Origin: Bursaphelenchus xylophilus
Taxonomy: Eukaryota > Nematoda > Chromadorea > Rhabditida > Aphelenchoididae
Assembly: GCA_904066235.2 (NCBI GenBank)
Contig: CAJFCV020000006.1
Location: 1,426,001 to 1,490,000 of the forward strand
Direction: 5' to 3'
Length of the DNA: 64,000 bases
This document shows, piece by piece, positions 21,170 to 32,024 of this stretch. A model generated the notes under the pieces. The model had not been told where the DNA came from. It was given only the letters and a program-made list of their open reading frames with translations, and ran no database searches. Position numbers and translations under genes: made by a program. Position 1 is the first letter of the stretch; each line of letters opens with the position of its first letter.

Positions 21170-21405
21170 AGCCTTATAGTCACCGCGTCCCGACTTTTCG
21201 GGTCGACGACAGTTCTAATCAACATAATCGATTGATGCGGGGCGTGGGGCAGTGGGATGCCCAAAAAAACGTTATAGGAAATGCCTGCGAGGCATGGCAA
21301 AGCCGTTGGATGGACGGCGGAGGCTCGTCGAAGGCTCGGCGGAGGCTCTACGGAGACTTGCAATCTGTCCAATTTTTCTGACTGCAGCTGTTAGAAAAAG
21401 TTAGT
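21170..21405 (+). repeat. Dispersed repeat, partner of 56674-56900
   Basis: It shares CCGATTGATATGGGGCGT-like, GCCTGCGAGGCATGGCAAAG, GGATGGACGGCGGAGGCTC and GTTAGTTTTCT phrases in order and orientation with the segment at 56.7-56.9 kb. About 210 bp with visible divergence; class unknown. Confidence 0.7.
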
Positions 21406-21753
21406 TTTCTATACCCTGAGGGATTGTAACATGTAAAAGACCAAAATTTGAAGATCCGTAAATTTTATCCAGATGGTCTTGATGTGAGCACATGTAAAAT
21501 ATCTCAAAAATAAGTGATAAGGTATCCTAGGGTCGAACCATTCTTGTTATTTCTACTAACTACGCCTTCTCCAAGCCTCCTCATGCATGCAACGACGAGC
21601 CGACACGAGCGCCAAATTTCATCTTGTCGCGACACAATTCATTTTCTCGGTGGGGATGCGATTTTCGATGCGATAGAATGCTCACTGTTTTCCCGACAGA
21701 CTGATAAAAAAATCAATATTTTAGAGACATAGACGTAGCGAGAGCTCTGAGTC

Positions 21754-21759
21754 TTTATT
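21754..21759 (-). promoter_or_regulatory. Polyadenylation signal of the Ly-6 gene
   Basis: AATAAA on the minus strand, 10 nt past the TAA stop of the Ly-6-like gene, in a typical position for a short 3' UTR. Confidence 0.7.
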
Positions 21760-21768
21760 GTACCAAAT

Positions 21769-22968
21769 TTACAATAGATTATTAATAACAGTGTAGGACA
21801 AGACGGAGAACAAAGGCAAATTTACATAGTCCCCGAATGCGGCGGAGGTGTTGTTACCGCTGTCATTGTCGGTTTTCTGCTCTTGGTCCTTTTCCTTTCG
21901 ATACGGGGTCTCGGTGAATCCTCCATCGTATTTCAAAGCATTGTATTTGGGATTCTTCTTCGAAGCCATGGCGATCTCTGCAATTTTGTTGAAGTATCCC
22001 GTCTAAAACTTGCCTGGAGAGGCGTTGCAGCCGTTCGTGGTGCAGATAATGAATGTGTATTCGTTGCGGCGGCGTTCCAGGACCTTGGCTTCAATCTGAA
22101 AGGCTCATTTTTTAATATGTGGAATTTTTAAAATTGCGGTTTTTTAGTCTGCTGGGAAAATAATATGGATTTATCGCGCCTTAGAATTGCCCATCGTCGT
22201 TTTGCGACGGCTCGCCGGGGCTGGAGATTTGGTGGGCAATTACGTTCTCTTGCCAAGTTTTGGCCAAAAAAATTTGGTCGATTCAGCAAATGCGGCCCTC
22301 CTCTGTGAGGCAGCCGTGTTCAAAATTTTGGCCGATTTTCCATTCTAATTGCCCTACGACAAATACTAACGAAATTTACTACAGTAGGGGACCTGATCCA
22401 GTGGCAAAAAATGCACCATTTTGCATCCGAGAAGCATCAAAAATGTGGCACAATGCCTCCCTCTCCGACTAAAAAACTCAGTTTTGAAGGGCCCTCACAA
22501 AAAGGGCTGGCACGCTTTTAAAATCGGAGTTTTTCACTTGAAGAGGGAAGCATTTTGCCACATTTTTGATACTTTCCGGATGCAAAATGGTACGTTTTTT
22601 GCCACTGGGAAGAACAAGTCTCCCATTGTATCTGTGTATATCCAACTTACAAAGGTCATTTCCCCGCCAACAGGATTGGCGCATCCAGCCAGATAGGTCA
22701 TCTCATCGGACACCGTGAACAACGCACAGCCAGCCGGACAGTCCACCAAGCTCTCATTGTGTCGTACCGTGTCCTTACTGCCGCACCACTCCTCCTCACC
22801 ATTTGCGGCAATTCGCAGCGACGGCGAAACATTCTGGACTCCGAACAAATAGCCGAACTTTTGAATGTCCGCACGCAACCCAAACCCGCATTGAAAGCAT
22901 TTTAGGGAAGTTGCGAGCGTAAAAGCGGAAAGAAAAGTAATCAATAGGAGCTGGGACATTTGTGACAT
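21769..22968 (-). CDS. Secreted Ly-6/uPAR-type protein with GPI-anchor signal
   Basis: Three exons: 22968-22651, 22095-22014, 21977-21769; 202 residues. MSQMSQLLLITFLSAFTLAT is a signal peptide, then LKCFQCGFG opens a cysteine-rich domain with eight cysteines (CxxC, EEWCG, DCPAGC, AGCANP, IICTTNGCN). The closing Cx4CN signature marks the Ly-6/three-finger family, in nematodes often GPI-anchored surface proteins. A 66-residue tail ends in hydrophobic LPLFSVLSYTVINNLL after GNNTSAAFGDY, fitting a GPI attachment signal. The upstream in-frame ATG (NSPRIG...) is less likely because it would bury the signal peptide. The second intron is only 36 bp and GC-AG (GCAAGT...TTGCAG); without splicing the protein would stop four codons later (PGKF). 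A family C element occupies the first intron. NxS/T sites are at HNES, CNAS and NNTS. Confidence 0.82.
22382..22609. mobile_element. Family C element in Ly-6 intron
   Basis: CAGTAGGGGACCTGATCC then TGGCAAAAAATGCACCATTT, with the mirrored right arm TGGTACGTTTTTTGCCACTG. The right terminus is shortened. It lies within the first Ly-6 intron, 40 bp from the donor. Confidence 0.8.
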
Positions 22969-23277
22969 TAGTTTAGAGGGAAGGGACGGGATATCTGAGT
23001 GTCGTTTTTTGTGATAGCAGCCGATCCGAGGGCTGTTCAAATATTATGTTCGCTTTTTGTGCACCGTCAAAGTTTGAGTGATGAAAAGGACTGTTGGAGG
23101 TTTTGAAATTCAAAATTACAGTCAATGCAGGAAGATCCGTAAGTTTTATCTGAATGTAATTGCAGTAATACATGTAAAATACCTCAAAATTGGTGACAAA
23201 TCGCTTAAAAACTTTATACTTGCAAATAAAATGCGGTAAAAATTGGTAAAGATTCATATGATGTGTAGCACAGATTG

Positions 23278-26200
23278 TCAATAAAACTTGCTGCTGTGAC
23301 GGTACCGACTCTCCAGCGGCTGGCTGCACCTCCTCGCCTTGGATGGACTGTCGTCGATGGTGGGGATGGCGCCGCTGGAAATGGCGCGCTGATTCAGCAT
23401 GGCCGCCTCCTCGAGTTGGTGATGCGACGGCGAGCGCTGGCGGTGCGGAAGCCGGACGCCCGGACTCGTACAGCGACTGGACGAGCCGGACCTGTCGAGT
23501 GTTGCGATTGGCGCGTGAATGGGACTGCTCGAATGCGGCGTCATGGGCTGCGAGGAGGGCGTGCTGGAGTGGTGGAGGGCGGCCACGGAGTGGTGATGCC
23601 TAGGACGGCACTGAAAGCTGTAGTTGGATTAATGGAAATGGCCTTGGAAGCGGCTCGGTGGTTAGTGGCACACTGTTAGATCACAGCAAAAAATAAAAAA
23701 AAACCTTTTTTTGGCTGTTGGGTTCTCACCCAAGTTCCCAGGAAATTTGAATAAACTAGGAAGTATAAATACAACAGACAATCCCAATATCTTTTAATTC
23801 TGTCTCCGGATTCCGGTCGTGTGTGTGTGCTTCATTTCGTCTCAATAAACCCTATACTCTTCTTACATTGGATTGGTGACCACCTCCCCCTTCTCCAAAC
23901 CCTTCGCGACGTTATAGGTTTTATCAACTTGTCAAAAAAAAATTGTGTGCGAAATGCACGTCGAAAAAGTGGGCTTGGAGGTCGACTGCACAGTGCAAGT
24001 TTAAAATTAGGCTAAAAAATCGACTGCACAGTGCAAGCTGAAAAGTAAGTTAAAAAAATTGGCCACACAGTGCAAGTCGTAAAATAGGCTAGAAAATTGA
24101 CTGCACAGTGCAAGTCGAAAATTAGGCTAAAAAATCGACTGCACAGTGCAAGTTGAAAAACAGGCTAAAAATTGAATGCACAGTGCGAATCGAAAAATTG
24201 GCCGAGAACTGCTTGCACAGTGCAAGCCAGAAAATAGGCTAAAAAATCGACTGCACAGTGCAAGCCAAAAAATAAGCTCAAAAACCGCTTGCACCGTGCA
24301 AATAAAAATTATAAGATTTGAAAGCCGCAATCCACGCCAAAAAACTTCTTAATTTTCCCCGCTTACCTCCGAAGATTTGTCCATGTATCTAGCGCTAATC
24401 AACGCTTCCGCCACTCTGATATCCTCCTCCTGTTGCTGTCGCAGCATCGCCTGTTCGTTCAGGTTCAGACCCAAGTTCCCGCTGTCCGTATTCTCATCGC
24501 TCACTTCCTCATCCATGTACGGGTAGGGCAAGCTCTGTTGATGCAAAAAACCGCTCTCCCGCGGCGGCGAGGATCGCTCGCGATTAATCGAATTCTGTCG
24601 CAGTTGCTCGGTGGCCTGATCCAAGTCGAGGATCGGCGAATTGGAGCGTTGCGGGAGGTTGGGCGAGTGCGTGGGATGCGGGGAGTGTTTGTTCATTTCG
24701 TGCATGGGACAACGGCCGGGCACACGGCTCTTGGGCTCGCGGTTCTGCTCGAAGCCGGCACGCAGCTGAAAGAAGAGGGGTTTGAGGATATCGAGAGCAG
24801 ATTCAAGTTTAAAGATCTTATGCTTGCAATGTCAAAGGCAAAATCTATGGCGCTTTGCGCGACGTCGCGAGGTGCGCTCACAGAAAATTGCATGCCGCGA
24901 GTGAAAAAACGGAAAGTCGAAGCGGCACGGGCAAAAACGCACTGTGCAATTCTACGAACTTATGGCACGACTAGCGCAATTCGAATTTCCATAAAGTGCA
25001 TAGACTTTGCTTTCGCACAGTGCGTCTTGAACTTTTGTCGCCAACGCTCTGCGGATAAATGGACGGCGCTTTGCGACTTGAACCAAAAAAAGTGATGCTA
25101 ATAGTGCTTCGCTTTACATAGTGCAAAAAATCAGGGATGTTTGTGACAAATGTCCGTGCAGTTTATGAAAATCGTAATAGTCCTGCCGGAAAGTCGCCGG
25201 ACGGATTTTGCACTGCGCGAAAAAAGTCAGAGTGCGAGCGACATCCCCAAAAAGCCTATTGCACGGTGCAAAAAGCCAAAATTGTACAGTGCAAAGCAAA
25301 GTTTCGTTTTCGCAGAGTGCGTGTCATCGATTTCTGTCCGGTGACTTTCCGAAAGGATTAGTATTGGACTAGGTCATACTATTTTTCAGTTGAAAAGTGG
25401 GTCGTATTGTATTACCGGATATCATGTCTACGCCCCCCCCCCCCCATGGAATATCTCTTCCATATGTATTCCTAGGGTAAATCATAAACTATGTATACAT
25501 GAGGGGCCCCCTTTGCGTGAACATGGAGATGAATATTCAATTCATCCCTGGATATATTTCTGAAAAAGCATCTTGGTACAATATTTTGCGATTAGACCAG
25601 ACATCAATTGCGATGCTAGCGTAATTTCAGTTTTGTCGGGAAAATAATGAGCATTCTGATGCGTGGAAATAAATTGTTTCGCGGAAAAACCGAATTTTTT
25701 CACTTCAGCGATACGATTGGCGCTGAGACAGAGCTCATTATTTTCCCAACAGACTGATAAATATTCCTTCCCAGAGTGTTTTCGGAAAGCTGCGACAATT
25801 AAACGCCAATTTCTTTGTGTCAAAAAAAATTGGCACTGCAGTTTTAAAAAAGGACCAAGGACGTTTAGGGTTCGAAAACTGCCTTTATATGATGACTATA
25901 AAAGCTTTTAAGAGTTGGACCCGAAAGTTGAACTGACTCAAAAAAAGGATAGACGCATCATTTTGGTCATGTACATACATATGTATCATGTTTCAGTAAA
26001 ATTTTGTTTTGACGGCGCATTTTTTTGAGTAACCGTGTATAGGTGGTATAAATGAATAGGAGTTCTTTTATCAGCCTGTCGGGAAAATAAAAGGGGTCGT
26101 CGCAGAAAAATGGGTTCATGCGCTCACCGAATCTCTTGCCTCGGCTAGCCGTACTAGTAGTCACTTCTTTTCGGAGACAAACTTCGGTATATTCAACGGT

Positions 26201-27695
26201 GATGACAGGAAAAACACTTTTTGGCTGTATCTTTGCCAGTCTGGCGGGGAAAAACTGAGTTTTTTTGTGAAGGCATTACTCTCTACGGTAGAAGCGTGTG
26301 TGAAAATTCTCATGTCAAAATTCGCAAAAAATGTTAAATTTTTTCCAACTTTCAGCCTACGAATCTGAGTTGTTTCTGCACAGCGCGGCCCGGAAATCTG
26401 GCATGTGTATATCTTAGAAAAAAATTAATCTAAATTTACGATAAAATTCGTTTGAATCCGTTGTACTTTTATCATCCTTACCTGATCCACCAAACACGCC
26501 GTCAACACGACCCACGCCTGGCCTGCTCCAGGTAAATCCCGCACCGCGTCCTGCACTAGCACCACGTCAATGATCGTCTCTCCCAGCTTCTCCCAAATGC
26601 TCGCCACAAAGCCGTAGGGCCGTAGGACGGCGTGAGCCCGCCCAATCAGCACCGGATCGAACTCGCTCAACGTGTCGGTGCGCTTCTTCTCATCCGTATC
26701 CAGATTCTTAATTACAGAGTCAATCATTTTTACAGTGAAGCGAGCATGATCTCGAGGTGTGGCCACTTCATGCTTGGACATGGCCGAGAGAAAAGCCCGA
26801 GTTGTGAACATCTCTTTCATCACCGGCACCAGACGCATTAGACGGTCATAGACCTGAAATGGAAGTTTTTTGTGGAAATTAAATAAAGTCGGCTTGAGAG
26901 TTTGATTGCACAGTGCGAGGGGAAAAATAGGCTAAAAAATGGATTGCACAGTGCGGAGCCAAAAATAGGCTTGAAAATTGGTTGCACAGTGCGAAGGCAA
27001 AAGTAAGCTAAAAAATGGCTTGCACAGTGCGAACTCAAAAAACGGCTAAAAAGTTTGTTGCACAGTGCGAAGCCACAAAATAGGCTTGAAAATCGGTTAA
27101 ACCGTGCGGAGGCAAAAATAAACTAAATATTAGCTCGCACAGTGCAAAGACAAAAATTCGTTTGAAAATCGATTGCACTGTGCGAAGCCAAAAATAGGCT
27201 AAAAAATGGATGGCACTGTGCAGAGCCAAAAACAACCTAGAAAATCGATTGCACTGTGCAAAGACAAAAATAGGTTTGAAACCTCATTGCACCGTGCAAG
27301 CTCAAGAAACGGCTAAAAAGTTTTCTGCACAGTGCGAAGCCAAAAATAGGCTAAAAAATCGATTGCACCGTGCAAAGCCAAAAACAGCCTAGAAAATTGA
27401 TTGCACTGTGCAGAAAAAAATTAGCGAGTTTTAATGGAAATTGAATCTATTTGCCGGATTTTTTGGGTTTTCAAAAACTGAGCACGTAATAGACAACTTT
27501 ACCTATGTTTTCTCTTTGTCAAAACTTACATCTTCAAACACATTATCCACTCTTTTCCCGCCATTCCTCGTTTGCAATCGATGCCATGTGAATCGGAGCG
27601 CTCTTTTTTGAAGTTTCGACAATTTTAGGTCGTAATTGTAGTGACGAACTCTGTCCATCGAGGTTTCTGAAATTTTTTTGATATTTTTGAAAAAT

Positions 27696-27726
<31 letters not shown>

Positions 27727-29424
27727 TGATTTTTCTGGAATATTTTGGGCTTACTGTGCATAGCATCCACTACGGAGGGCATACTGCTGGTCCGGCGCAT
27801 GCGCTGAGCGAGCTCATGATTGGTCTCGACGCCCAAGGAAATGTCCGTTTTCTGGCGGAGGGCCTTCCTAAAATTGGTGGAAAATTAATACTGATTTTTT
27901 TATGTTTTTACAGTCCTATTGGCGTCCTATAGAGCCTACTGGAAGAAAAAAAAATTTTTTGAAATTTTTCAAAAATTTTTTTTTCTTTTTTTTCAAAAAT
28001 AAAAAAAATATCCTTTATATCAAAAAAAATTAAAATCAACTTAAAATTTTTTGTTCAACTCCGACAGCGATGATGACACACGAACCCACATCACAATGGA
28101 GCGATGTTTCATTTCGAAATTTTTAGAAATATTTTTCTCCCAAAAAATCCCAGTTTTCAACCGAAATTTACAGCCAGAAAATAGCGAACACTTTCTAATT
28201 GCCTGAGGGCTCAAAGCGTCGGAAAATTCCTTGAGACCTTGTAAATTTTTAATTTATGCTTTGGGAACCCGAGTAATGACTGAACTCTCCCCGGAAGTAC
28301 GACACAAATCAGGGTGGAATGAGTAAATAGAGGGCCTCAGAATGGGAAAATAAAGTTTTTTGGAGTTTGAATACCAAAGCTGAAAATGAAAATTTGTAAG
28401 CAAATTTTTGCACAGTGCAATTTGATAGTTGAAAAAAGCCAATAGTTTTGCACAGTGCAATTTTCTAGTTCAAAAAAGCCTACGTTTTCGCACAGTGCAA
28501 TTTGATAATTGAAAAAAGCCTATGTTTTCGCACAGTGCGATTTCCTAGTCGAAACAAGCCTACATTTTTGCACAGTGGAATTTGATAATTGAAAAAAGCC
28601 TATGTTTTCGCACAGTGCAATTTTCTAGTTCAAAAAAGCCTATGTTTTCGCACAGTGCGATATCCCAGTTGAAAAAAGCCTATACTTTTGCACTGTGCAA
28701 TTTGATAATTGAAAAAAGCCTATCCTTTTGCACTGTGCAATTTGATAATTGAAAAAAGCCTATTCTTTTGCACTGTGCAAGTTTCCGGTTCAAAAAAGCA
28801 TAGAATCTTGCACGGTGCAATTTGATAGTTCAAAAAAGCCTACGTTTTCGCACAGTGCAATTTTCTAATTGAAAAAAGCTTACAACTTTGCACTGTGCAA
28901 TTTCTAAGCTCAAAAAAAGCCTACATTTTTGCACTGTGCAAATCTTTTTTCAATTAGTCACGAAAAATTCAACAAATAAAAATGAAAATTTCTCAACTTT
29001 TGAGAAGAATATTTTTTGTATAAAATAGATACATTTGTTTCCCACCACCCAATGTACAGGACTAGACTGACAATTCTTTGTTCTTGACGCAGTAATCGCT
29101 CATAATCTGGTACAACCTGCAGATTAATGCGATTTTCAAGGGATAATATGGCTCATAACTATCCGGTTATGTAATAGCCTAATTCTCACGTACTTTATGT
29201 AGATTTGGGACAAATTTTAATCCGTTTTTTAACGGATTAAAATTTGAAAAAAAATTGAAACTTTTTTAATTTTTTTTTGAAATTTCAAAAAAAAAATTTT
29301 TTTTAGTCACCCAAAAATTGTGATGACATGACACATGCCACTATGAAACCTACATATATCCATCAAACCACTTCTGCTGCGTGGGATCCACGGGCTGCGG
29401 GACGGTTAATAAGTCCACAGGCAT
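23278..29424 (-). CDS. Globin with long disordered C-terminal extension
   Basis: Six exons with matching phases: 29424-29354, 27867-27755, 27666-27530, 26853-26482, 24765-24367, 23610-23278; 474 residues, TGA at 23278-23280. Residues 75-250 carry the globin fold: helix A LSKLQKRALRFTWHRL, Phe CD1 in KEMF123, E-helix DHARFTVKMIDSVIKNL with H143 at the distal (E7) position, and IGRAHAVLRPYGF with H181 at the proximal heme-ligating (F8) position. The stretch between the two His is longer than usual, so the EF loop is expanded. The tail (about 250-474) is low-complexity, rich in Ser, Pro, His and Gln. The N-terminus (MPVDLLTVPQPVDP) is not myristoylable. Nematodes have many such divergent neuronal-type globins; I cannot assign a specific glb gene. 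The first exon is the least certain, supported by phase and a GTAGGT donor. Confidence 0.86.
23716..23905 (+). mobile_element. LTR-retrotransposon end (LTR plus primer-binding region)
   Basis: TGTTGGGTTCTCACCC begins and TCTTCTTACA ends a 152-bp segment with a TATA-like TATAAATACA (23764) and AATAAA (23843), followed at once by TTGGATTGGTGACC. TG...CA ends and a GGTGACC-type region after the LTR are typical of Gypsy/Pao-like elements. No gag or pol follows. It lies in the last globin intron. Confidence 0.5.
23985..24300 (-). repeat. GCACAGTGC array, variant spacer, in globin intron
   Basis: Eight units of about 40 bp read GACTGCACAGTGCAAG + (C/T)(C/T)(A/G)AAAA(A/T)TAGGCTAAAAAATC. The spacer (TAGGCTAAAAAA) is a distinct subtype also found at 26.9-27.4 kb in the same gene. 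It ends about 60 bp from the donor of globin exon 5. Confidence 0.9.
24940..25365. repeat. Family D elements in globin intron
   Basis: The element at 25178-25361 has TAGTCCTGCCGGAAAGTCGC and, complemented, TAATCCTTTCGGAAAGTCAC, an interior phrase AGTGCGAGCGACATCCCC and palindromes. To its left are degraded ends (CATAAAGTGCATAGACTTTG, ACTAGCGCAATTCG) of a second copy. Confidence 0.65.
25433..25445 (+). repeat. C13 homopolymer
   Basis: Thirteen consecutive C in otherwise AT-rich sequence; sequencing length may be unreliable. Confidence 0.8.
25628..25755. mobile_element. Family B element (GAGCATTCTG subtype) in globin intron
   Basis: CAGTTTTGTCGGGAAAATAA to GCTCATTATTTTCCCAACAG-ACTG; the interior holds GAAAAACCGAATTTTTTCAC and GCGATACGATTGGCGC, as in the copies at 41.1 and 47.5 kb. 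Confidence 0.8.
26190..26428 (+). repeat. Family A fragment in globin intron
   Basis: It contains GTATCTTTGCCAGTC, GAAGGCATTACTCTCTACGG, TAGAAGCGTGTG and TTGTTTCTGCACAGCGCG, in family A order, more diverged than most. Confidence 0.6.
26900..27415 (-). repeat. GCAC(A/T)GTGC array, variant spacer, in globin intron
   Basis: About 14 units of about 38-40 bp read GATTGCACAGTGCGAAGCC + AAAAATAGGCTAAAAAATC. A mix of CACAGTG, CACTGTG and CACCGTG centres shows the palindrome tolerates its central base but rarely loses the GCAC/GTGC arms. Confidence 0.9.
27694..27723 (+). repeat. Poly(A) run, about 29 nt
   Basis: A long A homopolymer in the second globin intron, 30 nt upstream of exon 3's acceptor on the minus strand (where it reads as poly-T and may act as polypyrimidine tract). 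Confidence 0.8.
28405..28950 (-). repeat. GCAC(A/T)GTGC array in globin intron 1
   Basis: About 14 units of 40 bp read TTTGCACAGTGCAATTT + (T/G)ATAGTTGAAAAAAGCCTA on the plus strand, i.e. inverted relative to the arrays at 5.2, 45.6 and 49.2 kb. Neighbouring units TTTGATAATTGAAAAAAGCC alternate with TTTTCTAGTTCAAAAAAGCC, so blocks were amplified in pairs. Confidence 0.92.
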
Positions 29425-29429
29425 TTTTT

Positions 29430-29794
29430 CACACACTGTTTTCGACAATATACTTTCGGGAATAACTGAATAAAAAACATTGAAAAAATGGGGTAACCGG
29501 TGAAAAACAATCGAAGAGAAAATAAATTGTAAATCGCTAAAATATCGACCCTAGGTTTGGCAAATACGACTAACAGTGTAAGGTATTTTTGTGACAGTAA
29601 ACAAAGAAAAAAATAAAAGAAAAAAAGTCCACGCACTTTCTGGAACGACCAGTACTCCGTTTGGAGAGTCGCAGGATCCATTTTTGGCCTCTGCACTGTG
29701 CGGGAAAAGTCAGGGTGCGAGCGACAGACGAAACGATCATTCGCACGGTGCAAAGTAAACTTTCAGGCGCGGCGCACTGTGCACTTTGCCGTTT
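29430..29794. other. Upstream of globin; family D remnants, no gene
   Basis: It contains CACGCACTTTCTGGAACGACC and CAGGGTGCGAGCGACAG phrases of family D at about 29625-29760. No coding exon is supported. Confidence 0.45.
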
Positions 29795-30840
29795 TGAAAA
29801 ATATGGCCAAGTTGAAGAAAATAGGGCCAAATTTTATGAAACCTGGCCAATTTGAAGAAAATAGGGCCAAATGAGAAAGATATAAAGCTGGTCATATAAG
29901 ATCTCGGATTTTTTTTTCCAAATCGCGATTTTCGGTGCACAAAAAAATCGACGCCCAAATCGAAAAATTGGCGTCAACTTAATTTTTTCAGCACCGAATT
30001 CCAAAATGCGGTGCTGACTTAAGCACTTAAGTCTTCGGTGCAGACTTAAGACTTTGTGCACTGATTTCGAAAAAAAATTTACCGAATTTCAGAATTCGGT
30101 GCCGAGAAAAAAATAAGTCGACGCCAATTTTTCGATTTGGGCGTCGACTTTTTTGTGCACCGAAAATCGCGATTTGGGAAAAAAAAATTCCGAGATCTTA
30201 TATGACCACCTTTATATGGCCAAGTTGAAAAAATATGGCCAAATCTTATGAAACCTGGCCAATTTGAAGAAAATATGGCCAGATCTTATGAAACCTGGCC
30301 AATTTGAAGAAAATAGGGCCAAATTAGAAAATTGTGGCCAAGTAGAAGAAAGTATGGCCAAATCTTATGAAACCTGGCCATTTTGAAGAAAATAGGGCGA
30401 GATTAGAAAAATATGGCCAATTTGAAGAAAATATGGCCAAATCTTATGAAACCTGGCCAACTTGAAGAAAATATGGCCAAATTAGGAAAATATGGCCAAG
30501 TTGAAGATAAAATGGCCAAATCTTATGAAACCTGGCCAATTTGAAGAAAATATGGCCAAATTAGAAAAATATGGCCAAGTTGAAGAAAATATGGCCAAAT
30601 CTTGCGAAACCCGGCCAATTTGGAAGAAAATATGGCCAGATTAGAAAAATATGGCCAAGTTGAAGAAAATATGGCCAAATCTTATGAAACCTGGCCAATT
30701 TGAAGAAAATAGGGGCAGATTAGAAAAATATGGCCAAGGTTGAAAAAAACACGGCCCAGGTTGAAAAATGCGGTCAAATTGAAAATTTCTTCTTTAATTG
30801 AAAAAATTATGGCCATATTTTCTCTTCTTGGCCACATTTT
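29795..30840 (+). repeat. ATGGCCAA minisatellite
   Basis: Short units AAAATATGGCCAAATTAG, AAATATGGCCAAGTTGAAG and ATCTTATGAAACCTGGCC alternate in a higher-order unit of about 70 bp, repeated about eight times, interrupted by the foldback at 29880-30217. GGCCA appears roughly every 20 bp. Confidence 0.9.
29880..30217. mobile_element. 338-bp foldback element inserted in the minisatellite
   Basis: Near-perfect inverted arms of about 130 bp run from ATATAAAGCTGGTCATATAA to the complementary TTATATGACCACCTTTATAT. They include AAATCGCGATTTTCGGTGCA and GACGCCCAAATCGAAAAATT on both arms. The centre has smaller inverted repeats (CTTAAGCACTTAAG). It is the only copy in this window. Confidence 0.88.
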
Positions 30841-31139
30841 ATAAATTTTGGATCGTGTTCTGCACTTACTTCTTTTGTTTAGCTGACCTTTTCGTCCTCA
30901 ATGCATAAAAATAATCATAGGACATAAAAATGGGCTTGAAGTTGTTTTTCGTAAAACGCCTTTGTAAATTTTTTTAAGGAAAAACAATTTTTTCTCCTTT
31001 CCGGCCTAAAACGTCCTTTATTTTTACAATTTGGGCACTCGAATTGTGAACCATACGAACCTTAGCTTGCGGTTTGCAGCGGCGAATAAGATATTCAACG
31101 ATCTTTGCGACAGGAGAATAAATGTGTGTAGCGGCATTT

Positions 31140-31660
31140 CGCACAGTGCGAACGGCTTTTTTCAACTTGCTGAAGAAAAAATGGCCAAATCTTACGAAAC
31201 CTGGCCAATTTGAAGAAAATATGGCTAAATTAGAAAAATATGGCCAATTTGAAGAAAATATGGCTAAATTAGAAAAAATATGGCCAAGTTGAAGAAATAT
31301 GACCAAATCCGCACGGTGCGAAAAACAGCAAACTGCACAGTGCGATATGAGTCCGTTCTGGAGCGATTTTTGCGACATGCACTGTGCGAAAACAAAATTT
31401 CAGTTTGCACTGTGCGGTTTCTTGCTTTTTGCAGCGTGCATTCATCTTTTTCTGGGTTTGCAGAGTGCGTTTTTTTCATCTTTGTCGCCGCGGTGTTTGC
31501 ACAGTGCAAACGGCTTTTTTGAGGTTTGCACGGTGCGCAAAGGCAAAAATGCACTGTGCGTTGGCGACAACAGTGGGAAAAAGTTCAAGATGCACTGTGC
31601 AAAAGCGAAAAAATGTCCATGCACTTTATGTAAGTTCTAATAGAAGGGAAAACGGAGAAA
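31140..31660 (+). repeat. Minisatellite remnant and palindrome-rich family D cluster
   Basis: At 31175-31310, ATGGCCAAATC / GAAGAAAATATGGC units recur. From 31310 to 31640 about twelve GCAC(A/T)GTGC-type motifs are spaced irregularly, ending CATGCACTTTATGTAAG, a family D-like end. Apparent long ORFs on both strands arise from these repeats. Confidence 0.75.
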
Positions 31661-32024
31661 ATGCACGTGCGCCGGCGATCAAAGGCGAACAACGTCTGCG
31701 CACTTTTGAAAACACATCTTCAGACGTTTTTAATCCCTACAAAACTTTTGAAAAAGGCGCATGATTAACCCCGGAAAAGATTCAAAAAATTTTAAAAAAA
31801 GTTGAAGAATTAAAAATTAATGAGCATTTCACGTAATTCTACGCTCTAAAATGATGATATTACATTTAAGATGGCAGATGTCTCAAAAACCATTTATTTT
31901 TGACCTAATTACGCAAGCATTCATACAATTGCCGAAGTATGACTGAAAACATTTCATATATAATACCCGCGATGAAGAGGGCATTACACTACAAAAAATT
32001 TGTCAGAGACACCCCTTGCACTTT
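31661..32024. other. No supported gene
   Basis: AT-rich low-copy sequence; nothing recognisable. Confidence 0.4.

Noticed and set aside
24433..25095. 220-codon plus-strand open frame
   Set aside because: Shadow of globin exon 5 on the other strand, followed by repeat sequence; no splice or domain support.
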